10,870 nt of DNA from Phycisphaerae bacterium SM23_33 (GCA_001303665.1 LJUF01000137.1:1-10870), one strand, 5' to 3'; positions 1 through 6,123 are shown, numbered from the stretch's first letter. Numbers and translations are program-made. Notes: generated by a model not told the origin, from the letters alone.

Positions 1-1032
1 ATGTGCGGCTCGCTGTACCTGGCCGCCCTGGTGGCCGGGGCCGAGATGGCCCAGGCCGCCGGCGACGCCAAGGCGGCCGAGAGATTCCGCAAGGTCTTCG
101 CCGCCGGCCGGGCCCGCTACGACAGGATGCTCTTCAACGGCGAGTATTACGTCCAGCGCGTCACGCAGGCCCGGCAGGCCTACAAGGGCGTCTTCGGCCA
201 GCCGGTCGGTCGCGGCCGGCCGAAGTACCAGTACGGCTGGGGGTGCCTGTCCGACCAGCTCCTGGGCCAGTGGGCCGCTCACGTGGCCGGACTCGGATAC
301 GTCCTGCCCGAAGAGCACGTCAAGGCGGCCGTCGCCGCCGTGTTCCGCCACAACTTCAAGGCCGACCTCTCCCGCCACGAGAGCGTGCAGCGGGTGTACG
401 CCCTGGGCGAGGAGGCGGGGCTGCTGCTGTGCACCTGGCCGCGGGGGAGGCGCGAGGCCTTCCCCTTCATCTACAGCGACGAGGTGTGGACGGGCATCGA
501 GTACCAGGCGGCGGCCCACATGGTGTACGAGGGGCTCGTGGAAGAGGCCCTGGCGCTGGTTAAGGCGGCGCGCGACCGCCACGACGGCGTCCGCCGCAAT
601 CCCTGGAACGAGTTCGAGTGCGGCGACCACTACGCCCGGGCGATGTCGAGCTGGTCGCTGCTGCTGGCGCTTTCCGGGCAGCGCTACGACGGCCGCTCGG
701 GCACGCTGACGATGAAGCCGGTGGTGAATCGCGACGACTTCCGGTGCCTTTTCACGGCGGCCGCCGGCTACGGGGTCTACTCGCAGCGGCGGCAGCGGAC
801 GGGCGTGTCAGTCGCTGTCGAATGCCTTGAAGGGCGGGTTGCCCTGGGCGTGCTGGAGCTGAGCCGGCCCGGCCGCGGGCGGCGGGGCCCGGTGAAAGCG
901 GCCTGCAAGCTCAACGGGAAGGAGGTTCGCGTCGAGGCGAGCCTGGAGGCGGACACGCTGCGGGTGCGGCTGGGGCGCCGAATGAACCTCACCCAAGGCG
1001 ATACGTTAACGTGCCGCCTGCGCGTGCGGTGA
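1..1032 (+). CDS. GH116 family glycoside hydrolase (glucosylceramidase/beta-glucosidase type), C-terminal part
   Basis: The reading frame is open from base 1, so the gene starts outside the window; the ATG at base 1 aligns inside the catalytic domain and is not a real start. The visible 343 residues match the end of the (alpha/alpha)6 barrel of GH116 enzymes (GBA2-like, DUF608). The landmarks are GSLYLAAL near residue 3, a YGWGCLSDQLLGQW stretch at 78-91, SDEVWTGIEYQ at 159-169 and NPWNEFECGDHYAR at 200-213. E204 and R213 have the spacing of the conserved substrate-contacting Glu/Arg pair of the family. The nucleophile and N-terminal domain lie upstream and cannot be checked. The last 100 or so residues form a beta-rich tail. 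Family members hydrolyse beta-glucosides or related glycosides; the substrate here is unknown, as is whether the protein is exported. It stands apart from the gap gene, separated by a hairpin and a promoter. Confidence 0.85.
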   Translation: MCGSLYLAALVAGAEMAQAAGDAKAAERFRKVFAAGRARYDRMLFNGEYYVQRVTQARQAYKGVFGQPVGRGRPKYQYGWGCLSDQLLGQWAAHVAGLGYVLPEEHVKAAVAAVFRHNFKADLSRHESVQRVYALGEEAGLLLCTWPRGRREAFPFIYSDEVWTGIEYQAAAHMVYEGLVEEALALVKAARDRHDGVRRNPWNEFECGDHYARAMSSWSLLLALSGQRYDGRSGTLTMKPVVNRDDFRCLFTAAAGYGVYSQRRQRTGVSVAVECLEGRVALGVLELSRPGRGRRGPVKAACKLNGKEVRVEASLEADTLRVRLGRRMNLTQGDTLTCRLRVR

Positions 1033-1043
1033 TCGGGCCGACC

Positions 1044-1073
1044 AAAGCCCACGAAAGCCCACGAAAGCCCACG
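1044..1073 (+). repeat. Three tandem copies of a 10-mer in a terminator arm
   Basis: AAAGCCCACG occurs three times head to tail (1044-1053, 1054-1063, 1064-1073), just after the GH116 stop codon. The third copy is the left arm of the hairpin at 1064-1093. The first copy, with its preceding CC (1042-1053), can also pair with CGTGGGCTTTGG at 1084-1095 around a longer loop. The simplest inference is slippage expansion of one hairpin arm. Confidence 0.8.
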
Positions 1074-1093
1074 GATAGCCATCCGTGGGCTTT
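1064..1093 (+). terminator. Hairpin terminator after the GH116 gene
   Basis: This is a perfect 13-bp stem, AAAGCCCACGGAT (1064-1076) against ATCCGTGGGCTTT (1081-1093), with the 4-nt loop AGCC. It begins about 30 nt after the GH116 stop and lies before the gap promoter. The right arm ends in TTT but no long T-run follows, so intrinsic termination is probable rather than certain. The A-rich base of the left arm gives a short T-run on the other strand too. Confidence 0.65.
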
Positions 1094-1127
1094 GGTCTTC
1101 GGTGTATTCGCGTGCGCGCCTTTCGCC

Positions 1128-1156
1128 TTGACAGGATTTGGGCCGGGCGATAGGCT
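1128..1156 (+). promoter_or_regulatory. Sigma70-type promoter for gap
   Basis: A perfect -35 box TTGACA (1128-1133) is followed by a 17-bp spacer and the -10 candidate TAGGCT (1151-1156), which keeps the three most conserved positions of TATAAT (first T, A, last T). Transcription would start near 1163, giving a leader of about 87 nt before the gap ATG at 1250. It lies directly after the GH116 terminator hairpin, as expected for a new transcription unit. The box match and spacing are seen; activity is inferred. Confidence 0.55.
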
Positions 1157-1203
1157 TTGCCGCTCGCCCCACGGGCGGCATGAGACAGGGATTCCCATGG
1201 CCG

Positions 1204-1220
1204 CGCAGCCGGGCGCTGCG
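1204..1220 (+). other. Small hairpin in the gap leader
   Basis: CGCAGC (1204-1209) and GCTGCG (1215-1220) form a 6-bp stem with a 5-nt loop. It ends 17 nt before the gap Shine-Dalgarno AAGGAG (1238-1243) and would leave that site free. A weaker hairpin, CGCCC (1165-1169) with GGGCG (1173-1177), sits at the predicted RNA 5' end. Both may simply reflect high GC content. Confidence 0.3.
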
Positions 1221-1249
1221 GCCGCGGCCGATAAGGTAAGGAGAGAGCA

Positions 1250-2269
1250 ATGGCGGTCAAGGTTGGAATCAATGGTTTCGGCCGGATCGGGCGGCTGGCG
1301 TTCCGGGCCATGGCCGAAGAGCCCGATCGCTTCGACGTGGTGGCCGTGAATGACCTCAGCGACGCGGACATGCTGGCCTACCTGCTGCGGTACGACTCCA
1401 CCCAGGGGGCCTTCCCGGGCAAGGTCGTGGCCAAGCAGAACGCCCTGGTGGTCGACGGCAAGGAGATCAGGGTCCTCAGCGAGAAGGACCCCTCCAGGCT
1501 GCCCTGGGGCCAACTGGGCGTGGACGTGGCCCTGGAATCGACCGGCGTGTTCCGCAGCCGGGCCTCCGGCGGCAAGCCCGGCTACGACAGCCACCTCACC
1601 GCCGGGGCCAAGGAGGTGGTGATCTCGGCCCCGTGCAAGGACGAGCCCGACGCCACCATCGTGCTGGGGGTCAACGACCACGTGCTCTCGGCCGAAACCC
1701 GGTGCGTCTCCAATGCCTCCTGCACCACCAACTCGCTGGCCCCGGTGGCCAAGATCCTTCAGGAGAGCTTCGGCATCGTCAAGGGGGTGATGACGACGTG
1801 CCACGCCTACACCAACGACCAGCGGATCCTGGACATGATCCACAAGGACAAGGCTCGGGCGCGGGCGGCGGCCATCAACATCATCCCCACCACGACGGGG
1901 GCGGCCAAGGCGGTGGGCGTGGTCATGCCGGAGCTGAAGGGCAAGCTGGACGGCTTCGCCCTGCGGGTGCCGGTGCCCTGCGGCTCCATCACCGACCTGA
2001 GCGTGCTGCTGGGCAAGAAGACCAGCATCGAGGAGATTAACGAGGCGGTTCGCAAGGCGGCCGCCGGGCCCATGAAGGGCATCGTCCAGTACGTCACCGA
2101 CCCCATCGTCTCCAGCGACGTCATCCGCAACCCGCACAGCTCCATCTTCGACTCCAACAACACCCTGGTGGTCGACGGCGACCTGGCCAAGGTCACCATG
2201 TGGTACGACAACGAGTGGGGCTACTCCAAGCGCACCGCCGACCTGATCGAGCGGATGGCGGCCATCTAG
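1250..2269 (+). CDS. gap: Type I glyceraldehyde-3-phosphate dehydrogenase
   Basis: A 339-residue protein of full family length. It catalyses reversible, phosphate-dependent oxidation of glyceraldehyde-3-phosphate to 1,3-bisphosphoglycerate with NAD, in the cytoplasm. The Rossmann motif NGFGRIGR is at residues 8-15 and VND at 33-35; D35 after the second strand favours NAD over NADP. The catalytic cysteine is C158 in SNASCTTN and the base is H185 in CHAYTND; DNEWGYS stands near the C-terminus. The stretch after ESTGVF is a few residues longer than in E. coli GAPDH (SRASGGKPGYDSHL region), an insertion before the conserved ISAP strand. The ATG is supported by AAGGAG at 1238-1243 with a 6-nt gap and by the Met-to-Rossmann distance. 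A promoter lies 94 bp upstream, and pgk, the next pathway step, follows after 271 bp. Confidence 0.97.
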   Translation: MAVKVGINGFGRIGRLAFRAMAEEPDRFDVVAVNDLSDADMLAYLLRYDSTQGAFPGKVVAKQNALVVDGKEIRVLSEKDPSRLPWGQLGVDVALESTGVFRSRASGGKPGYDSHLTAGAKEVVISAPCKDEPDATIVLGVNDHVLSAETRCVSNASCTTNSLAPVAKILQESFGIVKGVMTTCHAYTNDQRILDMIHKDKARARAAAINIIPTTTGAAKAVGVVMPELKGKLDGFALRVPVPCGSITDLSVLLGKKTSIEEINEAVRKAAAGPMKGIVQYVTDPIVSSDVIRNPHSSIFDSNNTLVVDGDLAKVTMWYDNEWGYSKRTADLIERMAAI

Positions 2270-2304
2270 CCGGCCTTGAAAACCGAAGTACGCTCGCCGA
2301 AGCT

Positions 2305-2329
2305 GGGCCCGCCGGAGCACGCCGGGCCC
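2305..2329 (+). terminator. GC-rich hairpin after gap
   Basis: GGGCCCG (2305-2311) pairs with CGGGCCC (2323-2329) around an 11-nt loop, 36 nt after the gap stop codon. No T-tract follows, so it could be a transcript-end stabiliser, a partial terminator between gap and pgk, or chance in GC-rich DNA. Confidence 0.35.
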
Positions 2330-2357
2330 GTTGGCTGACGCGTTGATCTTTCATTGG

Positions 2358-2464
2358 GGACAATCGCCGCGAGAAACCAGGCCGCTCGGGACAAGCCGGC
2401 AGCAGTTGCCGGCGTGGCTTGGGGCCGCGGCGGCCGGCCGGCTTGTTGGAGACTCTCGTTGTCC
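2358..2464 (+). promoter_or_regulatory. Candidate folded 5' leader RNA upstream of pgk
   Basis: Nested pairings are visible. GGACAA (2358-2363) pairs with TTGTCC (2459-2464), continued by CGAGA (2370-2374) with TCTCG (2454-2458), leaving a 6-nt bulge on the left. Inside these, ACAAGCCGGC (2391-2400) is perfectly complementary to GCCGGCTTGT (2437-2446). The same left arm can instead form a local hairpin: CAAGCC (2392-2397) with GGCTTG (2416-2421), and GGC (2398-2400) with GCC (2408-2410). These are two mutually exclusive folds, as in attenuators and riboswitches. A small hairpin AGCAG/CTGCT (2465-2478) follows. The region ends 76 nt before the pgk ATG. It matches no riboswitch class that I recognise, and no convincing promoter was found in 2270-2540. 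Structure is seen as base complementarity; a regulatory role is inference. Confidence 0.35.
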
Positions 2465-2540
2465 AGCAGGTCACTGCTCGCCAGCTGGAGTCGAGGCGGA
2501 AGGGCACAGCAACAAGGGCTGCTCTTGAAGGACAGAGACT

Positions 2541-3765
2541 ATGGCGACCAAGATGATCGCGGACATTGACGTGGCGGGCAAGACGGTGCTGATGCGGGTG
2601 GACTTCAACGTGCCCATCGCCCAGGGCAAGGTGAGTGATGACATCCGGATCGTGGAGGCCCTGCCGAGCATCCGGCGCGTGCTGGAGGCCGGCGGCAAGC
2701 TGGTCCTGATGAGCCACCTCGGCCGGCCGAAGGGAAAGGGCTTTGAGGCGGAGTTCAGCCTCAAGCCGAAAGCCGGTCAGGCTGGGTCCGCCGGGGGTCG
2801 TCGGGCCGGAGACGGACAAGCTCGTGGCGGGCCTGGCCCGCGGCGAAGTGGTGCTGCTGGAGAACCTGCGATTCCACCCCGGCGAGACCATGCCCGACCA
2901 GGCCAAGAAGAACCCCGACGGCAAGCTCACGGCCGAGCAGCAGAAGACGCACGACGGCTTCGTGGCGGCGCTGGCCGGGCTGGGGCAGGTGTACGTCAAC
3001 GACGCCTTCGGCACCTGCCACCGGAAGCACGCCAGCATGTTCGGCCTGGCCAAGGCCATTCAGGGCAAGGGCGGGCCGGCGGTGGCGGGCTTCCTGGTGG
3101 AAAAGGAGATCAAGTACCTTCACGAGGCCGTGGACAGCCCGACCCGGCCGTTCGTGGCCATCCTCGGCGGGGTGAAGGTCTCGGACAAGATCAAGCTCAT
3201 CGCCACGCTGCTGGAGAAGGTGGACCGGGTGCTGATCGGCGGGGCCATGGCCTACACGCTGCTGAAGGCCAAGGGCACGCCCGTCGGCAAGAGCCTGGTG
3301 GAAGAAGACCAGGTGGAGGCGATGAAGTCGCTGCTGGCCCGGGCCGGCGAGAAGGTCGTGCTGCCGGCCGACCACGTGGTCACCGACGACTTCGACGCCG
3401 GAAGGCCCACCACGACCGACTGCGACGACATCCCCTCCGAGCTGATGGGGATGGACATCGGGCCGCGAACGGTCCGGGCCTTCGGCGAGGAGATTGCCAA
3501 GGCCAAGACCATCGTCTGGAACGGCCCGATGGGCGTGTTCGAGAAGGAGGGCTACGCGGCCGGCACGAAGGCGGTGGCCCGGGCGGTCGCCAAGGCCACG
3601 CAGGCGGGGGCCGTCAGCGTCATCGGCGGGGGCGACTCGGCCGCGGCCGTCGAGCAGATGGGGCTGAAGGACCAGATGACCCACGTCTCCACCGGCGGGG
3701 GGGCCTCGCTGACCTACCTGGAAGGCAAGGCCATGCCCGCTATCGACGTCCTGGACCGGAAGTAG
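2541..3765 (+). pseudogene. pgk: Phosphoglycerate kinase, frameshifted by an apparent 29-nt deletion
   Basis: It transfers phosphate from 1,3-bisphosphoglycerate to ADP in the cytoplasm, the step after GAPDH. The N-terminal part (2541-2768) has DFN at residues 21-23, SHLGRP at 58-63 and ends at FSLKP. The rest continues one frame over from 2770 (KPVRLG, then VVGPETDKL, ENLRFHPGE, YVNDAFGTCHR, ILGGVKVSDK, WNGPMGVFE, the GGGDS nucleotide loop, HVSTGGGAS) to the stop at 3765. In relatives about 10 residues of helix (VAxxLxxLLG-like) separate SLKP from the KPV strand; here there is one base. Restoring 29 nt repairs the frame and gives 417 codons, the length of eukaryotic PGK, which this protein also resembles by its long loop after FHPGE. 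The start is supported by GAAGGA at 2526-2531. Both halves are otherwise well conserved, so a recent mutation or an assembly error is more likely than an old pseudogene. The internal ATG at 2743 would not give a working enzyme. Confidence 0.88.
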
Positions 3766-3771
3766 AGAATC

Positions 3772-3907
3772 CGAATCTCCGGATGCGAAATCCGAGGCAA
3801 TACCCGCTGCTCAAAGCCTAAGATTCAAAATGGAGCCGCCGGAGGCTCCATGGCGGTTTCCGTATTTGCGATTTGAGCTTTGGATTTGCTCGGGATTTGG
3901 AGATTCG
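3772..3907 (+). repeat. Nested imperfect palindrome between pgk and the next gene
   Basis: Four complementary pairs are nested about one centre near 3840: CGAATCTCC (3772-3780) with GGAGATTCG (3899-3907); AAATCCGAG (3788-3796) with CTCGGGATTT (3889-3898, one bulged base); GCTCAAA (3809-3815) with TTTGAGC (3872-3878); and ATGGAGCC (3830-3837) with GGCTCCAT (3844-3851). The stretch is visibly richer in A/T than the genes around it. It begins 7 nt after the pgk stop. It may be an interspersed palindromic repeat, a MITE-like remnant, or a structured 3' UTR. No protein is encoded and no target-site duplication was recognised. Confidence 0.5.
3830..3851 (+). terminator. Central hairpin, probable terminator of the gap-pgk unit
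   Basis: A perfect 8-bp stem ATGGAGCC/GGCTCCAT with the 6-nt loop GCCGGA, 65 nt after the pgk stop. AAAA precedes it, and a short TTT follows 6 nt after the stem, so the T-tract is weak on the plus strand. It is the core of the larger palindrome at 3772-3907. Confidence 0.45.
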
Positions 3908-3908
3908 A

Positions 3909-3933
3909 GCTTGGGGCTTCGCGCCGCCCAAGC
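3909..3933 (+). promoter_or_regulatory. Hairpin just upstream of the PNPOx-family gene
   Basis: GCTTGGG (3909-3915) pairs perfectly with CCCAAGC (3927-3933) around an 11-nt loop. It ends 27 nt before the ATG at 3961 and 16 nt before the AAGGGG ribosome-binding site (3950-3955). It might influence translation initiation or end the upstream transcript; neither is shown. Confidence 0.3.
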
Positions 3934-3960
3934 CGGCCAGGTCAAGGGAAAGGGGCGATC

Positions 3961-4377
3961 ATGAGCAGCGATGTAAGGTCCGAGGCCATCGAATTCGTCC
4001 GGGACCATCCGACATCACATCTTGCGACGGTGGAGGACAATGCCCCGTACACGCGGATCATGCAGGTCTTCCAGGTAGATGACGATTTCTGCATCTGGTA
4101 CGTGTCCGGGGCCTCCTCGAACAAGGTGAGGCAGATCCGGAAGTGCCCGAAGGTCTGCGTGTCCATCTGGGAGTCCGGCAGGGACGCACGCGTCCTCGGA
4201 TCGGCCCAGGTCCTCACCGACGAGCGGACGCGCCGGCAGATGTGGCGTGAGGAGTGGAAGAGGTTCTTCCCGAAGGGCAGGGACGACCCTGAATACTGCC
4301 TGCTGAAGGTCACGCCCGAGACCGTCGAATACCGGGACGTGAACAAGCACGGCTTCACCACTCAGAAGGTCGTGTAA
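3961..4377 (+). CDS. Pyridoxamine 5'-phosphate oxidase-like (general stress protein 26 type) split-barrel protein
   Basis: A 138-residue cytoplasmic protein of the FMN-binding split-barrel superfamily. It shows the usual order: an N-terminal helix (AIEFVRDHP), a first strand SHLATVEDNAPYTRIMQVF at about residues 19-37, then the strand FCIWYVSGASSNKVRQIRKCPKVCVSIW with the S-x-K-x-R-Q-I pattern typical of flavin/F420-binding members, then GSAQVLTDE, a helix with FFPKGRDDPEY, and the final strand LLKVTPETVEYRD. Relatives bind FMN, F420 or heme and act as small reductases or stress proteins; the ligand and substrate cannot be told from sequence alone. The ATG at 3961 is chosen for the purine-rich AAGGGG 5 nt upstream and because the residues before it in the same frame are repeat-derived. 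It stands alone between two structured spacers. Confidence 0.85.
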   Translation: MSSDVRSEAIEFVRDHPTSHLATVEDNAPYTRIMQVFQVDDDFCIWYVSGASSNKVRQIRKCPKVCVSIWESGRDARVLGSAQVLTDERTRRQMWREEWKRFFPKGRDDPEYCLLKVTPETVEYRDVNKHGFTTQKVV

Positions 4378-4396
4378 GCGTCGGCCTCGGTGGGGG

Positions 4397-4416
4397 GCGC
4401 CGGGGCGGGCCGGCGC
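4397..4416 (+). terminator. GC stem-loop after the PNPOx-family gene
   Basis: GCGCCGG (4397-4403) pairs with CCGGCGC (4410-4416) around a 6-nt GGCGGG loop, 19 nt after the stop codon. The position fits a terminator, but there is no T-tract, so the call rests on placement and a perfect 7-bp all-G/C stem. Confidence 0.4.
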
Positions 4417-4475
4417 TGGTGAATCCCCGCAAGAAGTGCAGCAGAAACGGCCGGCATCTGGTACCATAAGGGGAA

Positions 4476-4539
4476 GCCCGCCCGGGGTTTCGGCGGCTTT
4501 TGGGTGGCCGGCGGGGGCCGGGTCTGGAGCCGGGCGGGC
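4476..4539 (+). promoter_or_regulatory. Inverted repeat in the leader of the HEAT/PQQ gene
   Basis: GCCCGCCCGG (4476-4485) and CCGGGCGGGC (4530-4539) are perfect 10-nt complements 44 nt apart, ending 39 nt before the ATG at 4579. The rest of the 201-bp spacer (4378-4578) holds the stem-loop at 4397-4416 and no convincing -35/-10 pair. In DNA this G-rich, such complementarity may be partly chance. Confidence 0.3.
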
Positions 4540-4578
4540 CCGTGCGCTGCAACTATGTTTTGCCGGAAGGGCGCGGCA

Positions 4579-6123
4579 ATGAACAGGCAAGGCAAGACTC
4601 CAACGGCCTGGAAGATGGCCCGTTGCGGGGCGGCCTTGGCCGCCCTGGCGTGCTGTTTCCGGCCGGCCGGAGCCGGGGCCGCAGGGAGCAAGGACGCCGC
4701 GGCGGACGAGACGAAGATCCAGCGGCTGGTGGGGGACCTGGGGGCGGACAGTTACCGCCTGCGCGAGCAGGCCCAGGCGGAGCTGGTCAAGATCGGCCCG
4801 CCGGCGGTCAAGGCCTTGGAAGAGGCCCTGAAATCGGCCGACATGGAGGTTCGTCAGCGGTCGCAGAAGGCCCTGGCGGAGATCCGCAAGAACGCCGCCG
4901 AGCAGGCCAGCCGGGACGTCCTGAAGAGCGTGCTCTGGAGCTGCCGGGTTCCAGCCGGCCTGGCCGGGCCGCTGGCGGTGGCCGGCGGCGCGGTCGTGTT
5001 CAGCCGCGCCGACGGCAACCTGGAGGCGGTGGATGCCCGGACCGGCAAGCGGCTGTGGGAGTTCGCCTCAAAGGCGGAATTCGGCTTTCTGGCCGCCCAG
5101 GGGGCGGTTTATGCCTTCGACAAGGACGACGAGCTCTGCCGCCTGGAGCCCAAGACGGGCAAGTTGGACCCCAAGTTCCGCTGCAAGGTCATTGCCGGGA
5201 CGCCGGCCTTGGCCGAGGGCGTAATCTATGCCCCCACGGTCTTCGGCACGTTCGTGGCGGCGGACGCCCAGACCGCCCGGACGGTGTGGAAGTGCGAGAC
5301 CATGGCGGTGCGGATGGGTTCATGCCCGGCCCCGGTGGTGGGAGAAAAGGCCGTTTACGTGCTTACCTCCGACGGGGCGGTGGCGGCCCTGGATCGCCGG
5401 ACGGGCAAGGTGGCGTGGTCGGCCAAGGCCGACGGCAGACCCAACATCCAAGCCCTGGCCCTGGATGGCCGACGCGTCATTTCGAGATCCCATGAGGGCG
5501 TCCAGGCCCTGGATGCCGAGTCGGGAAAGCTCCTGTGGAAATACAGCCTGGCCGGCGGCAACCCCGCGCCGGCTGCGTTCGTGCAGGTGCGGGGCCGCGT
5601 CTTTGTCAATGGCAGGCAGATCGAGCTGGGTCCCAGGCTGACCGACGCCTGGGAGCTGACCTGTTCGGACGGCACGGTGTATCTTGCCGCCGGCGAGCGG
5701 CTGGTGGGGCTGGACGCGGACACCGGCCGGCAGCAATGGACGCATGAGCCGCAACTGAAAGAGGCAGGCGGCAACGGGGTCCGCAGACAGGTGATCCAGC
5801 AGCTCGGCGGGCAGGGCAAGGCGGTGGTGATGATCGCCGGGGTCGTCAGCCTCACGCCGGGGCTGGGCCTCTGCCAGCTCACCCCGGCGGCCATCCACGC
5901 CGGCGTGATGTATTTCGGCAGCGGCGAGGGCCTGCACGCCCTTGACCTCCAGACCCGACAGCAGCTCTGGATCTTCAAGACCCCCGGTCCCGTTTGCGGC
6001 CGGCCGGTCGTCGCCGACGGCGTCATCTACTTCGGCACGCTCATGGCGGCCGTGCTGGAGGGCCAGAAGGGCGACCTGGCCGAGGCGCGTCTGTACGCGC
6101 TGCGCCTGAAGGCGGACAATTGA
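4579..6123 (+). CDS. Exported HEAT-repeat and PQQ-like beta-propeller protein
   Basis: A 514-residue protein. An N-terminal export signal is likely: basic residues (MNRQGKTPTAWKMAR), a short hydrophobic core (CGAALAALACC) and an Ala/Gly-rich cleavage region near residues 28-34. Residues 43-105 are alpha-helical with HEAT/armadillo features (LREQAQAELVKIG, AVKALEEAL, EVRQRSQKAL). From about residue 120 there are roughly eight PQQ-enzyme-type blades, each with a variant of ALD-x-x-TGK-x-x-W, for example AVDARTGKRLWEF, ALDRRTGKVAW, ALDAESGKLLWKY and GLDADTGRQQW. This resembles BamB and other non-catalytic PQQ-like propellers; no quinoprotein catalytic residues are evident, so a scaffold or envelope role is more likely than dehydrogenase activity. 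The start at 4579 is preferred over in-frame ATGs at 4504 and 4555 because GGAAGG lies 8 nt upstream and it puts the signal peptide at the N-terminus. The stop overlaps the rpe start. Confidence 0.8.
   Translation: MNRQGKTPTAWKMARCGAALAALACCFRPAGAGAAGSKDAAADETKIQRLVGDLGADSYRLREQAQAELVKIGPPAVKALEEALKSADMEVRQRSQKALAEIRKNAAEQASRDVLKSVLWSCRVPAGLAGPLAVAGGAVVFSRADGNLEAVDARTGKRLWEFASKAEFGFLAAQGAVYAFDKDDELCRLEPKTGKLDPKFRCKVIAGTPALAEGVIYAPTVFGTFVAADAQTARTVWKCETMAVRMGSCPAPVVGEKAVYVLTSDGAVAALDRRTGKVAWSAKADGRPNIQALALDGRRVISRSHEGVQALDAESGKLLWKYSLAGGNPAPAAFVQVRGRVFVNGRQIELGPRLTDAWELTCSDGTVYLAAGERLVGLDADTGRQQWTHEPQLKEAGGNGVRRQVIQQLGGQGKAVVMIAGVVSLTPGLGLCQLTPAAIHAGVMYFGSGEGLHALDLQTRQQLWIFKTPGPVCGRPVVADGVIYFGTLMAAVLEGQKGDLAEARLYALRLKADN

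Noticed and set aside
1219..1230. GCGGCCGCGGCCG palindromic run before the gap ribosome-binding site
   Set aside because: Short G/C palindromes are frequent by chance at this composition and nothing else marks it as a binding site.
989..2320. 443-codon minus-strand open frame across gap
   Set aside because: It is the antisense shadow of gap, low in complexity and rich in G, H, D and V; gap has full catalytic motifs and a ribosome-binding site.
2331..2528. Small open frames in the gap-pgk spacer (2331-2528 and 2354-2569)
   Set aside because: Neither has a ribosome-binding site or recognisable motif; the second runs into the pgk start in another frame, and the region is better explained as a folded leader.
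2770..2800. Programmed ribosomal frameshift in pgk
   Set aside because: A frameshift would not restore the helix of about 10 residues that is also missing, and no slippery heptamer with a downstream pseudoknot was seen.
2769..3821. Open continuation of the first pgk frame after SLKP
   Set aside because: The residues become low-complexity G, R, A and P while the kinase signature continues in the next frame, so this is out-of-frame translation of pgk.
4462..4467. TACCAT as a -10 box for the HEAT/PQQ gene
   Set aside because: The sequence 17 bp upstream has no resemblance to a -35 box.
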